In this document: piece by piece, positions 12,004-22,806 of the stretch
Numbering within the stretch: the stretch's first letter is position 1
Layout: every line of letters begins with the position of its first letter
NCBI RefSeq assembly: GCF_002994745.2
Contig: NC_037089.1
Location: 377,001-441,000 of the forward strand
Direction of reading: 5' to 3'
Length of the DNA: 64,000 bases
Source: Rosa chinensis
Taxonomy: Eukaryota > Streptophyta > Magnoliopsida > Rosales > Rosaceae
Notes under the pieces: model-generated
Database searches by the model: none
What the model was told of the DNA's origin: nothing
The model's input: the letters and a program-made list of their open reading frames with translations, nothing else
Translations under genes and position numbers: made by a program

Positions 12004-15000
12004 CTAGAGTTTTCGGCCCGCATGGGTCAAACGAAGTAAATGTTCGTCCAAGAGGAAACTGGCATGGGCAGCGGCTAGCTCAGCTTGTCGGACCACCTCG
12101 CGAGCTTGAGCCAGGTTCTGAGATAGGATTTCAGAGGCCGCTAGGGGTTGCTCCAGCAAAGGTTCCTCATGCTCGAGACGGGCGGTCACAGCGGTCAGTT
12201 GGGCCTGAAGATCTTGGATTTGGGACCGGAGATGATTTTGCGTGATTCGCAAGTCTCTAACAAGGGTAGCCCTATCTCCTAGAAAGTCATGAGAAGAATC
12301 CATTTGTTGAGCAAGGCCCTGATATGGGCCTGGGCCTGTCTGGCTTGCGCAGTCGCGGCCGCTCTTTCATTAAGCCGCTGGGGGAGATTCTGTAGCATTT
12401 CGTCTATCTGAATGAACTCGTCCTCAATGATGGCGTGCTCACGACGAAGAACCCTCAAATACTCCAGAGCCCGCACGGATGTGCCAGGCAGCAGGATTTC
12501 GAGACTCAGAAGACGGTGAAGTCCGTCCCTAGCTTCATCTATAACTCCGGGAGGAGTCACCTCAAGTACGCGAGCCAGTCTGTCCAATCTGGAGGAGGGC
12601 ACATGCATTGGATTTAGGGCAGCAGTAGATGGAGCCTCAAGAGTCTCCACAACAGGAATCGCTTCCAGCACCGGCTCGACGTTCACCTCTCCCTCTTCTT
12701 CAGGAGCAGCAGGGGTAGGCTCTGGGTTAACCACATCTTCATCAACTGGGTCAGCGGGAGTAGCACTAAGTTCTTCCACAGCGATAGCTATTTCCTCGAC
12801 AAGACCAGGAGCCTGGGTTTAAGGAGGAATCATGAGAGTGCCCAAAGAATCAGGACATCATGCTGGTTAAAGAGAAACGTACCGCTACAACCGGAGGCTC
12901 GCAGAGAATGGCTATCGGCAAGGGTTCCTGGGCCACCTCATTAGGGATTGGATCAGATGCTATCTCTGCCAGGACAGGTGTGATGTTTGTCTTTTCACGA
13001 ATTGCATCTGAAAGAGGCGGCCTTTCTTCCACGTCAGGTGAACTGTCATCTATGACTTGTACCGGGATCAGGGCTAGTTGCATATTGCTCGCAGTACTGA
13101 CAGAAGGTGGAGGATTATTGGAACCAGTGGGCGCTTGGGCCTGTGAAGCAGATGTGCCTTCACCGACGGCTGAGGAGCCTTCCCCAGTTTGTCTTGAGGA
13201 TCTACGACGAACCTACAAGCGAGGATTGTTATGTGATTGCACGGCATAAAAAGAAAAATTCCAATGTGCACTTTTAGTTTCTTACCAATCGGTCAGCGAT
13301 TGGTTCATCTTCCGCCCACGGATCAGTTCGAGGGTCAGAGCTACTGCGCTTGAGGGCCAAGATAGCAGCGATCTGCCGGATTCAAAGGAAAGGATTAGAC
13401 TCGACTTGATAAGAAAACACTGTTTGTTTAATCAACAAGGTTCTTACTGTTTGCGGGCCATCCTCGTCGGAAGAGGAACCTTCTACTTCAGGCTCCATTA
13501 TCACTGTCTTTTGCTTCCCAGACTATCCAGTGGCTGGGGAAGCACCAACCGCACGGCTGCCAGAAAGTGGCACATTTCCCCGGTGCAGTAAAGTTTGAGT
13601 TAAAAAGAAAAGTGAAAGAAGGAATAAAATATGGACTAAGATACTTACATCTTGAGGGGGCTCACGAATTATGATACCAGCCTGGGCTTGGAGCGGGGCT
13701 CGAGCCGGTTGAGGAGCCGGCTCAGGAGGAGGCGGAGGTTGTGCAGCGTCTTCAGGGAAGCGATCAAGTAGCTCAATATCAGCAGCATATGAACATCTCA
13801 ATTCCCCAAACATGGTCGCGAAGAGTTCATCATCTCGCTGGCTCCAGCAATTGACGGAAACTTCTGCCCACCATTCCTCATATCCTTCCTCAGTCCCATC
13901 AACAGCGTCGATGTTCTTAGCCCAATCGGGAAGATCAACCAGTGCGAGCATGCTTTGTACCGGCACAGGCCCAGAATGGGGCCCAAATCTATGCCAGGAG
14001 GTGTTGTAGTTCCAAGCATCATACAGCGAGAATGGCACTAATTGGACGAGGCCGAATTGGCGAGCAAAATGGTTAGGAGCGTAAAGCTCATAACTAAGTT
14101 CCTGAGCAGCAATTCTAATATCTGAACAGAAGATCGCGCGGCAAAAAGCCAGGCGCGCGCGATCGCTGTAGCGAGGAGTGCCAGGGAGGAATCCGTTTTC
14201 AAGCGAAGTCGGGAATCTCCTGCCCAGTACTAAGTCACAGTAGGGCATCTCATGCAACAGGTATAGGTATGTAAAGCACTCGGAGTAAGGAGGAGATGAG
14301 TACTTTTCTTTGCGGTTGAGCCATTGACCCAAGAGTTGGTCGGCCGGTGGAAGCAGCGGGATGTCATCACGACGAAAATATGGGAAATAGGTTTGGATCC
14401 AGAAGTCAAGAATCCAAAAAGGGCCAGAAATGCTAGTCTCGAAAGGATGCATAGTGGCCCGGTAAAGAGTCCGATAGAGGGCGCCCAACACAGGTTGCCC
14501 GAGCCCGACACTGCGGCCGTTATAGAGGGCCGTTGCCAAAAGTGTCCAAGCACCAGTGGGTTTACAGGGGGAAGTACAGAAGATGAATTTATAGAGCCAG
14601 TATTCCAAGAAAGTGATTCCACCGGTCGCATTGCTCTCCCGGCTGTAATAAGACATCCATCGGGGATAGGAGCCGCTGTGGGCACCACGACCATGGTCGA
14701 AGTGAAAGTAACAGAGTCGAATTGGCCATGCAGATAAGGCTCGCCATTAATGGGTAGACCAGTGATGGTGAGAATATCCAGTAAAGTGATACCCATTTGG
14801 CCAAATCGAAAATCAAAGGTGTTTGTGGCGGTGTTCCAAAAACACAAAAAGGCAGCGAGCGGTGAACGATTGCCACCACCCGGAAGACGAAAACAGAGAT
14901 CAATAGTATGAGTGATACCTGCCGCGTTCCAGCGAGCTAGATCTCGTGTTCGTGCTTCGCGATACCAGGAAAGCTCCGCCGCGCTGATAGAGGATGGCCA

Positions 15001-15300
15001 GTGCCCTATCTTTGCTCGATGATTCTGCACACCCCAACTGGTGAAATCTCCAGGAGTCCTTCGGAGGACAGAGATGGGTCGACGAACGGGCAGACCATAG
15101 AAGGCGATTACGTCGGCCGGAATAGAGTCTCGCGGCGTTGGGCCCAGTCCGACATGGTGATTTGGGAACTGGAGGAGTAGGGGTCTTTGAATATTGGTAT
15201 GGAGGCGAATGCGGGCGCCGATGCTGGTTCCCCAAGTGTGGGCGGCCTGTTCATTCAGTTCTTCTTCTTGGTCGATGACTATCTTCTTTGGAGGAGCCAT
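12004..15300 (-). pseudogene. Antisense plant mobile domain (PMD) gene of the gypsy element
   Basis: The start is at 15300 (MAPPKKIVIDQEEEL). The N-terminal two thirds resemble the aminotransferase-like plant mobile domain (PF10536): FRLPGGGNRSPLAAFL, GQMGITLLDILTITGLP, FLEYWLYKFIF. The frame shifts between about 14700 and 14656. Splice-like junctions on the minus strand suggest exons 15300-13649, 13556-13448, 13372-13286, 13212-12883 and 12812-12004, the first donor being GAT|GTAAGTAT. The later exons encode an acidic Pro/Glu-rich linker and a C-terminal coiled coil. A second frame slip lies near 12290. Antisense PMD genes between pol and the 3' LTR are known in Tat elements. Function is unknown, and this copy looks broken. 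Confidence 0.78.
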
Positions 15301-15550
15301 TTCTGGGTTTCTAAGAAGAAGATATTAGCAGTAAGAGGGTTTCTGGGTTTTAGGAGACTAAAAGAGTTTCTAATGTGACAGGTCTGAAGTGGCTGTGGGT
15401 TTAAATAAGAAATTTTGTGAGGGAAACGATACGACAAAAAGGCGTTTTCGCAAGCGAAAGGACGCAATCCTCATTAATGATATTGTTTCAAGCAATCGGT
15501 GTGTCGTTTTAGCCCCCTTCAATCAGTTACATCTTCGCGGGCCTGCTTTC

Positions 15551-15566
15551 GGGGCCTGGGGGGCAA
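15551..15566 (+). other. Polypurine tract of the gypsy element
   Basis: A G-rich stretch (GGGGCCTGGGGGGCAA) sits immediately before the 3' LTR start TGTTTGAGCC, the expected site for plus-strand priming. Confidence 0.7.
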
Positions 15567-16379
15567 TGTTTGAGCCCAAAAGTAATTTTGGCAAGATCCT
15601 TTAGTGGATTTAGCACAGCGGGCCGATACTTGCGGCCCAAAAATAAGCCTGCTTGGGTTTGGGTTACAACTTCGCCCACTTCGTAATCCATAAGGAAAAC
15701 GAAATTTTATTGGAGTCAAGTAGCAGAGATTGAATAGGAAACTTCAATCAATAATCCTTCTATAGCAAGGAACAGTCGAAACCCTAGTTATAAATACTAG
15801 GTTTCAAGGATGAAAGGGGACCTCTCTCAAATCAATCAATCCCAGTGATTACAAAGCCTCCCCAGAGCAAACCTTCAAACTCGTTGAAACCCGGTGACCG
15901 CGCGCCAGTCCTAGTCTCTTCAAGAGGCGACTGTCAGCATCACCAGATCAACCAGGCGACCGTACTTCCAGTCCTAGTCTCTCCTCGAGCCGACTGCCAG
16001 TACCACTGCCACCGATACGACCTGCGAAGCAAGGGTAACGCCCTCGCAAACTAGCGAAGCTAAAGTTACGCTTTAGCAAAACCCGTGCTTTCTCCAAACT
16101 TCCTAGTGATTGCTCTACTCAACCTATAAAGTTGAGTATCGATTAGGTGACGCGAATAGATCACACCTAAAGTCCTTATCCGTAAGGCAAGAAGTCCTTT
16201 CTCGAAAGGCTAGAGAAGAACCTTGTGGCGAGGTTGCACTACTAGAATTTTGGTCTTAGACATCACGACAATTACATCGGTGAGGAATTCACGCGATGTA
16301 AAAAAAGGTCATTAACATCGATTCCTCAAATTCCGATTTATATGCATATAATTGACACTATTTATTACTGTTGACCGAT

Positions 16380-17020
16380 GTCTACAATTTGATTCTAAAA
16401 CTTTAAAAAAAAAGCGGAAAAAATTAAGTTCAACATTTTGACACGCGGGGAACAAAATTTCCATTCCACCCACACTTTGTCAGTTTTCCCACTTCTATCT
16501 CACTCACTTTTATCTCTCAATTTTCACACACTCCCTCTTCCTAGGAGCCCTAGCTCTTTTCTCCTTCCTCTTCCGCTATCTTTCCACGGCAACCACTGCC
16601 TCCCTCTTCGGTCTCTCCTTAATTAACGGCCTCCTCCCTCTCGCCGGCACCATCACCTCTGCCTGCAAGCTCTCTCTCTCTCTCTCACTCACATATATTT
16701 TTGTGGCTCATCTCGGAGGTGCAACCTGGCGTTGACTCATCGGAGGAAGGTGAAGAACATGGTGTCGACGGTGAGTCCACCCCGGTGGTCGGAGATCGGT
16801 GACGGAGGAGACATAGTCCTCCAGATCTACTTTCTCTCTCCTCCCTCTCTATCTTGTCTGTGCTTTTCTTTCTTCTCTAATGAACTAGACGAATCCAGTA
16901 GCTAACCAAGCTTGGATGGGATGCGGATTTGAAATGTAGAGGAAATTTATGCTGTGCCATTTTATTTTTTTTGATGATTTGGGAGTTGAATTTTTGATGT
17001 TTGAGGTTATATTTTGTTGC
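16380..17020. other. Left interior of the CACTA element, promoter/5'UTR-like
   Basis: A pyrimidine-rich, CT-repeat stretch at 16490-16700 is followed by GC-richer sequence near 16730-16830, resembling a plant 5' UTR. No protein domain was found. It precedes the ATG at 17026, so it may have been carried with that fragment. Confidence 0.35.
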
Positions 17021-17025
17021 AGAGA

Positions 17026-17094
17026 TGAGTGAGTCGGCGAAGGTTTTGTACATAGTGGTGGTGGATGGTGAGGAAGATTTGTTAGGTTGTTTGT
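17026..17094 (+). pseudogene. Possible captured first-exon fragment (uncertain)
   Basis: From the ATG at 17026 the reading is MSESAKVLYIVVVDGEE followed by DLLGCL and a stop. The opening resembles the start of plant LPA1-like P-loop kinase proteins as I remember them, but the match is short. It could be chance. Confidence 0.25.
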
Positions 17095-17740
17095 GATTGA
17101 TTGGTTCACTGTTGAATCCCAAGGTTTGAGATTTTTTGTTATCTGGGTTTTGTTCTTCTTCTGTTAAAGTATGAATTGTTTTGGTGAGAAATTTGCTGGG
17201 TACTTGAATCATGGTGTGGTTGATTGGTTCAGTTGTGTTTCTATACATGGTCAGCGATTATTTGAATTGAAAATTTTGCATCTAGGCTGGTTTGATTTTA
17301 TTTGTTGTTTTATATAATGGGTTTCTGATCAGATTTACTTGGAATATATTAAGCATGATGGTAGCTTTCGATCACTTACTTTATCTTTCTTATATCCCAA
17401 AAATTACAATATAACATTAGTGGATACAATCGGTGTGCCCCAGTTTTCTGCATATTTTAATTTCATAGTGTCATAGTGGCCTTGAGAGAAAGGAGTTTCT
17501 CCTAAATTGGAGAGCTGGGATAAATTGGCATTTGAATTGTAAATATCATGTTTAGCTGTGTTCTTTTCCTCGTTTTTGGGCACACTTCTATGTAAGACAA
17601 AGAAAACTTGCAGTTTGTTGTACTTTGTATCTGTGTAAGACAAAGAAAACTTGCAACTGTCGATAATCACCTTTAAGCTTTCCCTCACTTCTTTCCCGTC
17701 ATAAGGTTGTCTAACATTCTTTTCAAATAGGTTCCTGGGA

Positions 17741-17860
17741 AGATAAATCTTGTACTGGAGTACTGCAGAGGAGGTGATCTTTCTATGTAGTATGTACATT
17801 CAACGCCATGGCATGGAAAAGTACCTGAAGCTCTTGCAAAGCACTTCATGCAGCGGCTAG
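17741..17860 (+). pseudogene. Captured ATG1-like kinase exon fragment in the CACTA element
   Basis: The readings NLVLEYCRGGDLSM, YIQRHG and KVPEALAKHFMQRL follow one another in shifted frames. They match the hinge and alphaC-to-E part of the autophagy-initiating Ser/Thr kinase ATG1. A TAG after DLSM and two frameshifts break it. Intron-like sequence flanks it: AAATAG upstream, and GGT at the exon end after CGGCTA. It is therefore a genomic, not cDNA, capture. It is non-functional; any role would be as a transcribed fragment. Confidence 0.62.
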
Positions 17861-18410
17861 GTTTTTTTCATCTGTCCATTTAGTTTCCAATTTTCCATTA
17901 ATTTGGGTCTCTTGGCATCCTTATTTTAAACTCTTGACCTTGTTGTTTGATATGGATCTCCTACTTTTTGCAATAGTCTTTGTTGAGTTACATTGTTAAA
18001 ATGTGCTGACTCAATATTTCATGACTTCACGTTGATTCCTGAGTATAGAAAGATCCACATGTTTGTCTATAATTGACCATAATCTTGAGAACTTTTCCAA
18101 CCGGAACATAAATGTGGTAGGGTTTCTTTAGTGTAAATTCCTTGTTTGCTTGCACACTCTCAAGCGTATAAACTATCTTGCTGTGGAATTGGCAAGAGGA
18201 TGACCCTTAATTGTATAGTGTTCCATTCTTAATTGTATATAATCCATTGTGGGGAGAAGTGATGATTTGTTTTTGTTTCTGTGGCTATCATCATGCATTT
18301 TAAACTGTCAAAAGCTTGGATATTCTTCTTTTATGGTGTTTTTTTGTTTAGTTATATGGAATTTGAGAGAGCATGTATGTAACATGTTTTGTTGTTTCTC
18401 CTCTCCTTAG

Positions 18411-18533
18411 CTAAAGCTATAGATGAGTATGCCAGTACGTCTTAAATCTAAGGCAGCATAATCAAATGCTGAAGCAGCAAATGCGGATCCTAGGTTGGAG
18501 GCTATCACGGAGAGAATGTTGAGCAAGTGTGCA
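18411..18533 (+). pseudogene. Captured RPN2-like (26S proteasome subunit) exon fragment in the CACTA element
   Basis: After an acceptor-like CTCTCCTTAG the readings are LAKAIDEYAS and, in a shifted frame, LKSKAA, SNAEAANADPRLEAI and TERMLSKCA. These match the N-terminal region of RPN2, the 26S proteasome non-ATPase subunit 1, as I remember it. A 4-base insertion and a TAA interrupt the frame. The preceding intron-like border implies capture from genomic DNA. Confidence 0.6.
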
Positions 18534-19383
18534 AGCTTATGTGCTTTTAAATGTAAAATTTGTTCCCCTAGCTTTCTGACCATTTTTTTCATTTTAGGTG
18601 TAAGTGCCTTTTTTTGTAAATTGTAAGGATCATGATCAAATACATAAACTAATGTAATGCCCCAATGTTACAACTACTCTTGAATCATTTTATTTTGAGA
18701 AATGTGGATTGAATACCCTAGCATTTGTTACAAATCAGTTTATAACTATAAAAACAAAGTAAATAAGAACTGATACATCAGTTCTAAAAGAAAAAAATCG
18801 ATGTCCGACTAGCTAATGGATATCAAAATATTATGGCAGAACTGATGTCCCAAAGCCAAGTGCACCTCGAATATAACCTATTGATTGATGTTCTATGTAA
18901 GATTGGACATCAATACAGATTCAATAAACGATGTCTAAAGAGTTACCGGACATCGATACAGAATGAGAACTGATGTGCCAAAGACTAACGGACATCGTTT
19001 GTGTTTTGAAAAACGATGTTAACATGTAAAGTTGTGCTGCTGGGCCTATACTTCATTAAGTATTAAATGTTAAAATATGAAGGTTTAATCATAGCTAAAC
19101 ACATCAATTTGTGATCATAATGATAGTTTAACATCAATTTTTTTTTCCTGATCTTTAATATCACCCTCTAAGATATCGGTAGATTTTTTTTTTTAACATC
19201 GGTTTTTGGCCGATGTCTAAGGCCAAAATTCTAGTAGTGTTGGTGCTCTCCTCGTCCATAACACTTGAAGAAGAAGTCAGGTCAATGGACACCCCCGACG
19301 ACTGCACCCCACGGTGCTGGCACGCCCACACACTCGCGCTCAAAAGAGACAGTTTGCAAGCCAAATGGTTTTGGAGCCAAACA

Positions 19384-21081
19384 GTATATATGACACAAAA
19401 GTAGGTAAATATATAGGAAACCAACTGGTAGTACGTGGAGGCATTAAAAATAAATGATTCATTTTTTATGATAATTTAAATAATGTAAAACGGTAGGTAG
19501 GAGACGAAAGTTTGGTATCTATCGCATTTAGTCCTGTGTTTAGTATTTAACTATGCATCTAACGAAGTCAGCATGTATGCATGGTTTTAAGAGTAGTAAG
19601 TACTATGTTACCTACTACGTACTAACTATATTAGATATGATTAAGGGGAGGTTCATTACGGTGTGGACGATAAATCTTGTATAATCATATACATTAGGGA
19701 TCATTATTAGCTAGCATCCTTATCATTTTCGTTTTCAACTAGCGCCTTATATTATAATTAATTGCGTTTGAATTATATGTATGATGCTATGATGGTCCAG
19801 ATGGAAATTTATGAATTCCGTTGAACAAAGAATATGGATGCCCTTATGCATATATTGATTCTTTGAATAAAGAGTATAGTATGGGGAGCTACCATCTGAT
19901 TGAATTTCCACGCATGTATATTTGAAATCCAAATTCGTTGACTTGATCTCGTGACAGCTTTGGCTCCGTGCGAGTGTATATCTTGATGGGGCTGTCCAGA
20001 TCAACTATCCTTGTCCCTAACTTCATTTTAATTTAAAGATATTTTCCTCGCTTTCAGTCGCCGAACTCACCTCAATTGTATACACCAAAAGTCATGCATT
20101 GGATGTGAACTCAATGAATGGATCCAAGTTATGCCAAATGAGCTTTATTATATACGGTCCCTAGATGGCAAAATGAAGAAAACTTTGGCGGGTCATATTT
20201 GTAACGTAGCTACTTAGCATATCGAACTAATTGGTCTTATCATTACTAGGATAGATACATATCCTCGTTATTGGCTTATTTGTACTCATATAGATCTCTA
20301 AATAAGATTTTTTGTTTTTTTAGGGGAATTAATTTGATCATAATTATAGACTCAAAACCTATAAGGAAGGTTTAATTATGTGAATGGGTGTAAATTAAAA
20401 GCAAATATATGAATGAGTTTTTCCTAATAGGAGCTTTATTTTTTGGTTTTTTTTCCTTCTAATTTTCTCTTTTTTTTAATGTAAACGTCATAGATGAATT
20501 ATGAAAACCGTTTATTCTCTAATTTATTACCTATTGATGAATATTACAAAAAAGAAATCACCTAAGTAAAAGATCTCTATGATGATATTTCGGTGTTCTC
20601 ATACCTTCTATGAATATACTTTAGTAAACTATGATTCATCTTTCTTCTAAAATGGTGTGCAGCTGAGATTCACCTCCTTCATTTATCTTTTCGCGCGCAC
20701 TACAGGAGTGATCGGTTCGGTCTTACTCAATTTCGTTTGCTTTAACTAGTTAGAATTTCATTATGCTTATTTTTTGCATTGAAAAGTTTTGATTTTTGGC
20801 CCCCTCCTTTGTATTCTTTTTTCCTTTAATCTCATGGAGTGATAGAGAGAACCCTCCTCTTCTCTCTCTCATTACCACACAAATAAATAAATAAATTATT
20901 TAGCTATTTGATTACTATTATTTTTATCTTAATTTTATTTAAAGGATTGAATTCATTTGCTCACTTTATATGAATCTAGCTTATCTCTTGTGATGATAAT
21001 TCTTCCAATTATATATCGTCAATTACTATAGGTATGCATGCCTGGACAGTAGCATGCATCAGAAGCACATACGGCCTTTGG

Positions 21082-21112
<31 letters not shown>

Positions 21113-21202
21113 CTTTGGATGGTGCAGTGCTATATCTATACGCATGCCTTTTTATTCAAGTATTAAGTAGTTGTCATCGGGAAAAAAAAAAAAAAAAAAA
21201 AA
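19384..21202. other. AT-rich intergenic DNA
   Basis: No gene is supported here. It contains a poly(T) run at about 21081-21108 and a poly(A) run at 21182-21202. An AAAT-type microsatellite lies near 20880-20900. Confidence 0.6.
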
Positions 21203-22545
21203 GGGTATTTTATCAAAAGTCCCAAAATGAGCAAAAAATATCTCACTTACCCGAACAACTAATTTTTATTCTCATTAACTCAATTTGAAATGACAAGTTT
21301 ACCCTCCATCTAATTAATGGATTACATCCATGCCATCAATTTTCTATTCTCTCTCTATCCCTCTGTGATCTAAAGTCTCTCTCTCTCATCCCTCTCCGAT
21401 CTACTCTCTCTCACCGCCGCTGTCATTTTCAAATTCTGCCGCTCGCCACATCGCCGAAATGGTTTGGGTCGTCGCAAAGGCCAGGAGATTTCGTCGGAGC
21501 CAGTTTTGGAGATCGTCTCCGAGCACCGGTTATGGACAGAGGCGACGCCGGTTATGGACATCGTCTCCAAGCACCTCCGTCGCTACTTCACCGCCTGCGA
21601 CACCGTCAACTGCACCGGCTCCTGCTCTGACAATCTCAATGTCGGTCAGGGAGCCGAGGACCACAAGAAGGACCACCACCACAAAATCATCACCAGCAAC
21701 TCTTATGTTGGATACGACGGTGCCGACCCGACCCGGTCAGGGCTTCGCCTTGTTGGAATTCAGATCTCTATGGTTGGTTCCTTATATTCGAGTCCAATTT
21801 GGCGAGGTTTGGCACAGTTTCGAGTCTTGCAATTTTGTTTGATTTGATTATTATTAGTCTTACATGCAAACAAAGGTGAAAAGCAAACCTCAGCTTTTGG
21901 GTTTTTTTTTTTTTTTTATGATGACAAACATCAGCTTTTGGTCGAATACTTTGGTTTGAATACTGTCTTGGATGTTTTGAACTACAGAGAGAGAAAAAAT
22001 GGGGGTAGAAGGTCCAGAAAGAAAGAAAAAAAAATTATATTAGGGGCAATAGACGTTTTAAAATTGATATAATTTTTTTGTTTTTTCTTTAATCAAAGTT
22101 TTATCTGTCTAATTTAGAAAAATTAGTTCATATTCCGGCTACCGAAAGTTCTATTGGGGGGCAATAGACTCTATTGGGTACAAACAAACTTTCCGGTGAG
22201 ATTTTCAACAAATTCTGGTGGGCGGTAACCGGTGACCGGACTCCGGCGGCCTGTGATCGGACTCCGGCGAAAGTTGACCGATTCCGGCGACCGGTGATGG
22301 GGCTCCAGTAAAGTCTCCTATGGTTTCTCTCTCTTCTATTTTGTCTTTCTCTCTCTAAGTATAAAGGGATGAGGGCAAAATAATATTAAAAAAAAATTAA
22401 AAAACAAAAAAAAATCTTAATGGGATATTAGAGAATACCTCCTTAAAGTGTTTTGGGTAAGTGGAAATTAAAAAAACTTAATGGGGTAAGTAGGAAAAAA
22501 ATCTCTGAAAATGATGTAAATGGACAAAATCCAAAAAAAAATAAA
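21203..22545. repeat. Probable decayed TIR transposon (MULE-like)
   Basis: The left end (CTCACTTACCC near 21240) and the inverted right end (CCTACTTACCCC on the minus strand near 22490) share degenerate terminal-repeat-like sequence. The interior has GC-richer, possibly captured sequence (21400-21770) and repeated CCGG-type motifs (22200-22310). Open frames at 21459-21842 and 21464-21847 overlap in two phases and match nothing I recognise. No target-site duplication was established. Confidence 0.4.
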
Positions 22546-22806
22546 ATTATTAAGTAGTTATTTGGCAGGAGCTTGATAAAGTAATTCTCAATCATAAATA
22601 TATCTGGCCCAAGTGAGATTGGGACTGGCCGGTTGACATGAAAACTAATCAATTACACCAACTTGCCAACTTGTGTTACCGTACTTCACTTTGTGGTTCT
22701 AACTTGACCGACGTGTAGCTAGACTGTGGCTCTCTGTATCCTCTATCGTTCTATAGATATCATGCGGGGCTCTCCCCCTGCCAACATCCCAAACTCACAG
22801 ATCGCA

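Larger units (their letters stand above)
16237..19239. mobile_element. Non-autonomous CACTA (En/Spm) transposon carrying gene fragments
   Basis: The termini are CACTACTAGAATTTTGG and its inverted copy ending CTAGTAGTG. The inverted repeat extends over about 28 bp with few mismatches. The flanks carry a 3-bp duplication TTG (16234-16236, 19240-19242), and the uninterrupted site is visible in the 5' LTR at position 104. Subterminal motifs GATGTC/GACATC recur on both ends (16260-16390 and 18780-19215), as expected for CACTA transposase-binding repeats. No transposase is present. The 3003-bp interior holds fragments resembling host genes: ATG1-like at 17741-17860, RPN2-like at 18411-18533 and a weak 5'-exon candidate near 17025. 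Confidence 0.93.
1..19383 (+). mobile_element. Ty3/gypsy LTR retrotransposon, Tat-like, degraded, with nested insertions
   Basis: The order is 5' LTR tail (1-245), gag, protease, RT, RNase H, second RNase H, integrase, spacer, antisense gene and 3' LTR (15567-19383). The LTR begins TGTTTG and ends CAAACA, an inverted terminal match. Two features point to the Tat lineage: a second RNase H after the first, and an antisense plant-mobile-domain gene between pol and the 3' LTR. Both are established traits of Tat-type elements. Base 1 aligns with 16133 in the 3' LTR, so about 566 bp of the 5' LTR lies before the window. The frame is broken by many stops and frameshifts, so the element is dead. Without the two inserts (2505+5 and 3003+3 bp) the visible part is about 13.9 kb. 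The left target-site duplicate lies outside the window; GTATA follows the right end. Confidence 0.9.
15567..19383 (+). repeat. 3' LTR of the gypsy element, split by a CACTA transposon
   Basis: It begins TGTTTG at 15567 and ends CAAACA at 19383. It is about 811 bp once the CACTA insert at 16237-19239 and its 3-bp duplication are removed. A TATA box (TATAAATA, 15789-15796) marks a likely LTR promoter. The piece 16133-16236 and the piece after 19240 match the 5' LTR tail at 1-245. Confidence 0.88.

Noticed and set aside
21459..21847. Two overlapping open frames of 127 codons as a gene
   Set aside because: Both phases are open because the stretch is GC-rich. Neither has a recognisable domain, and they sit in a probable decayed transposon.
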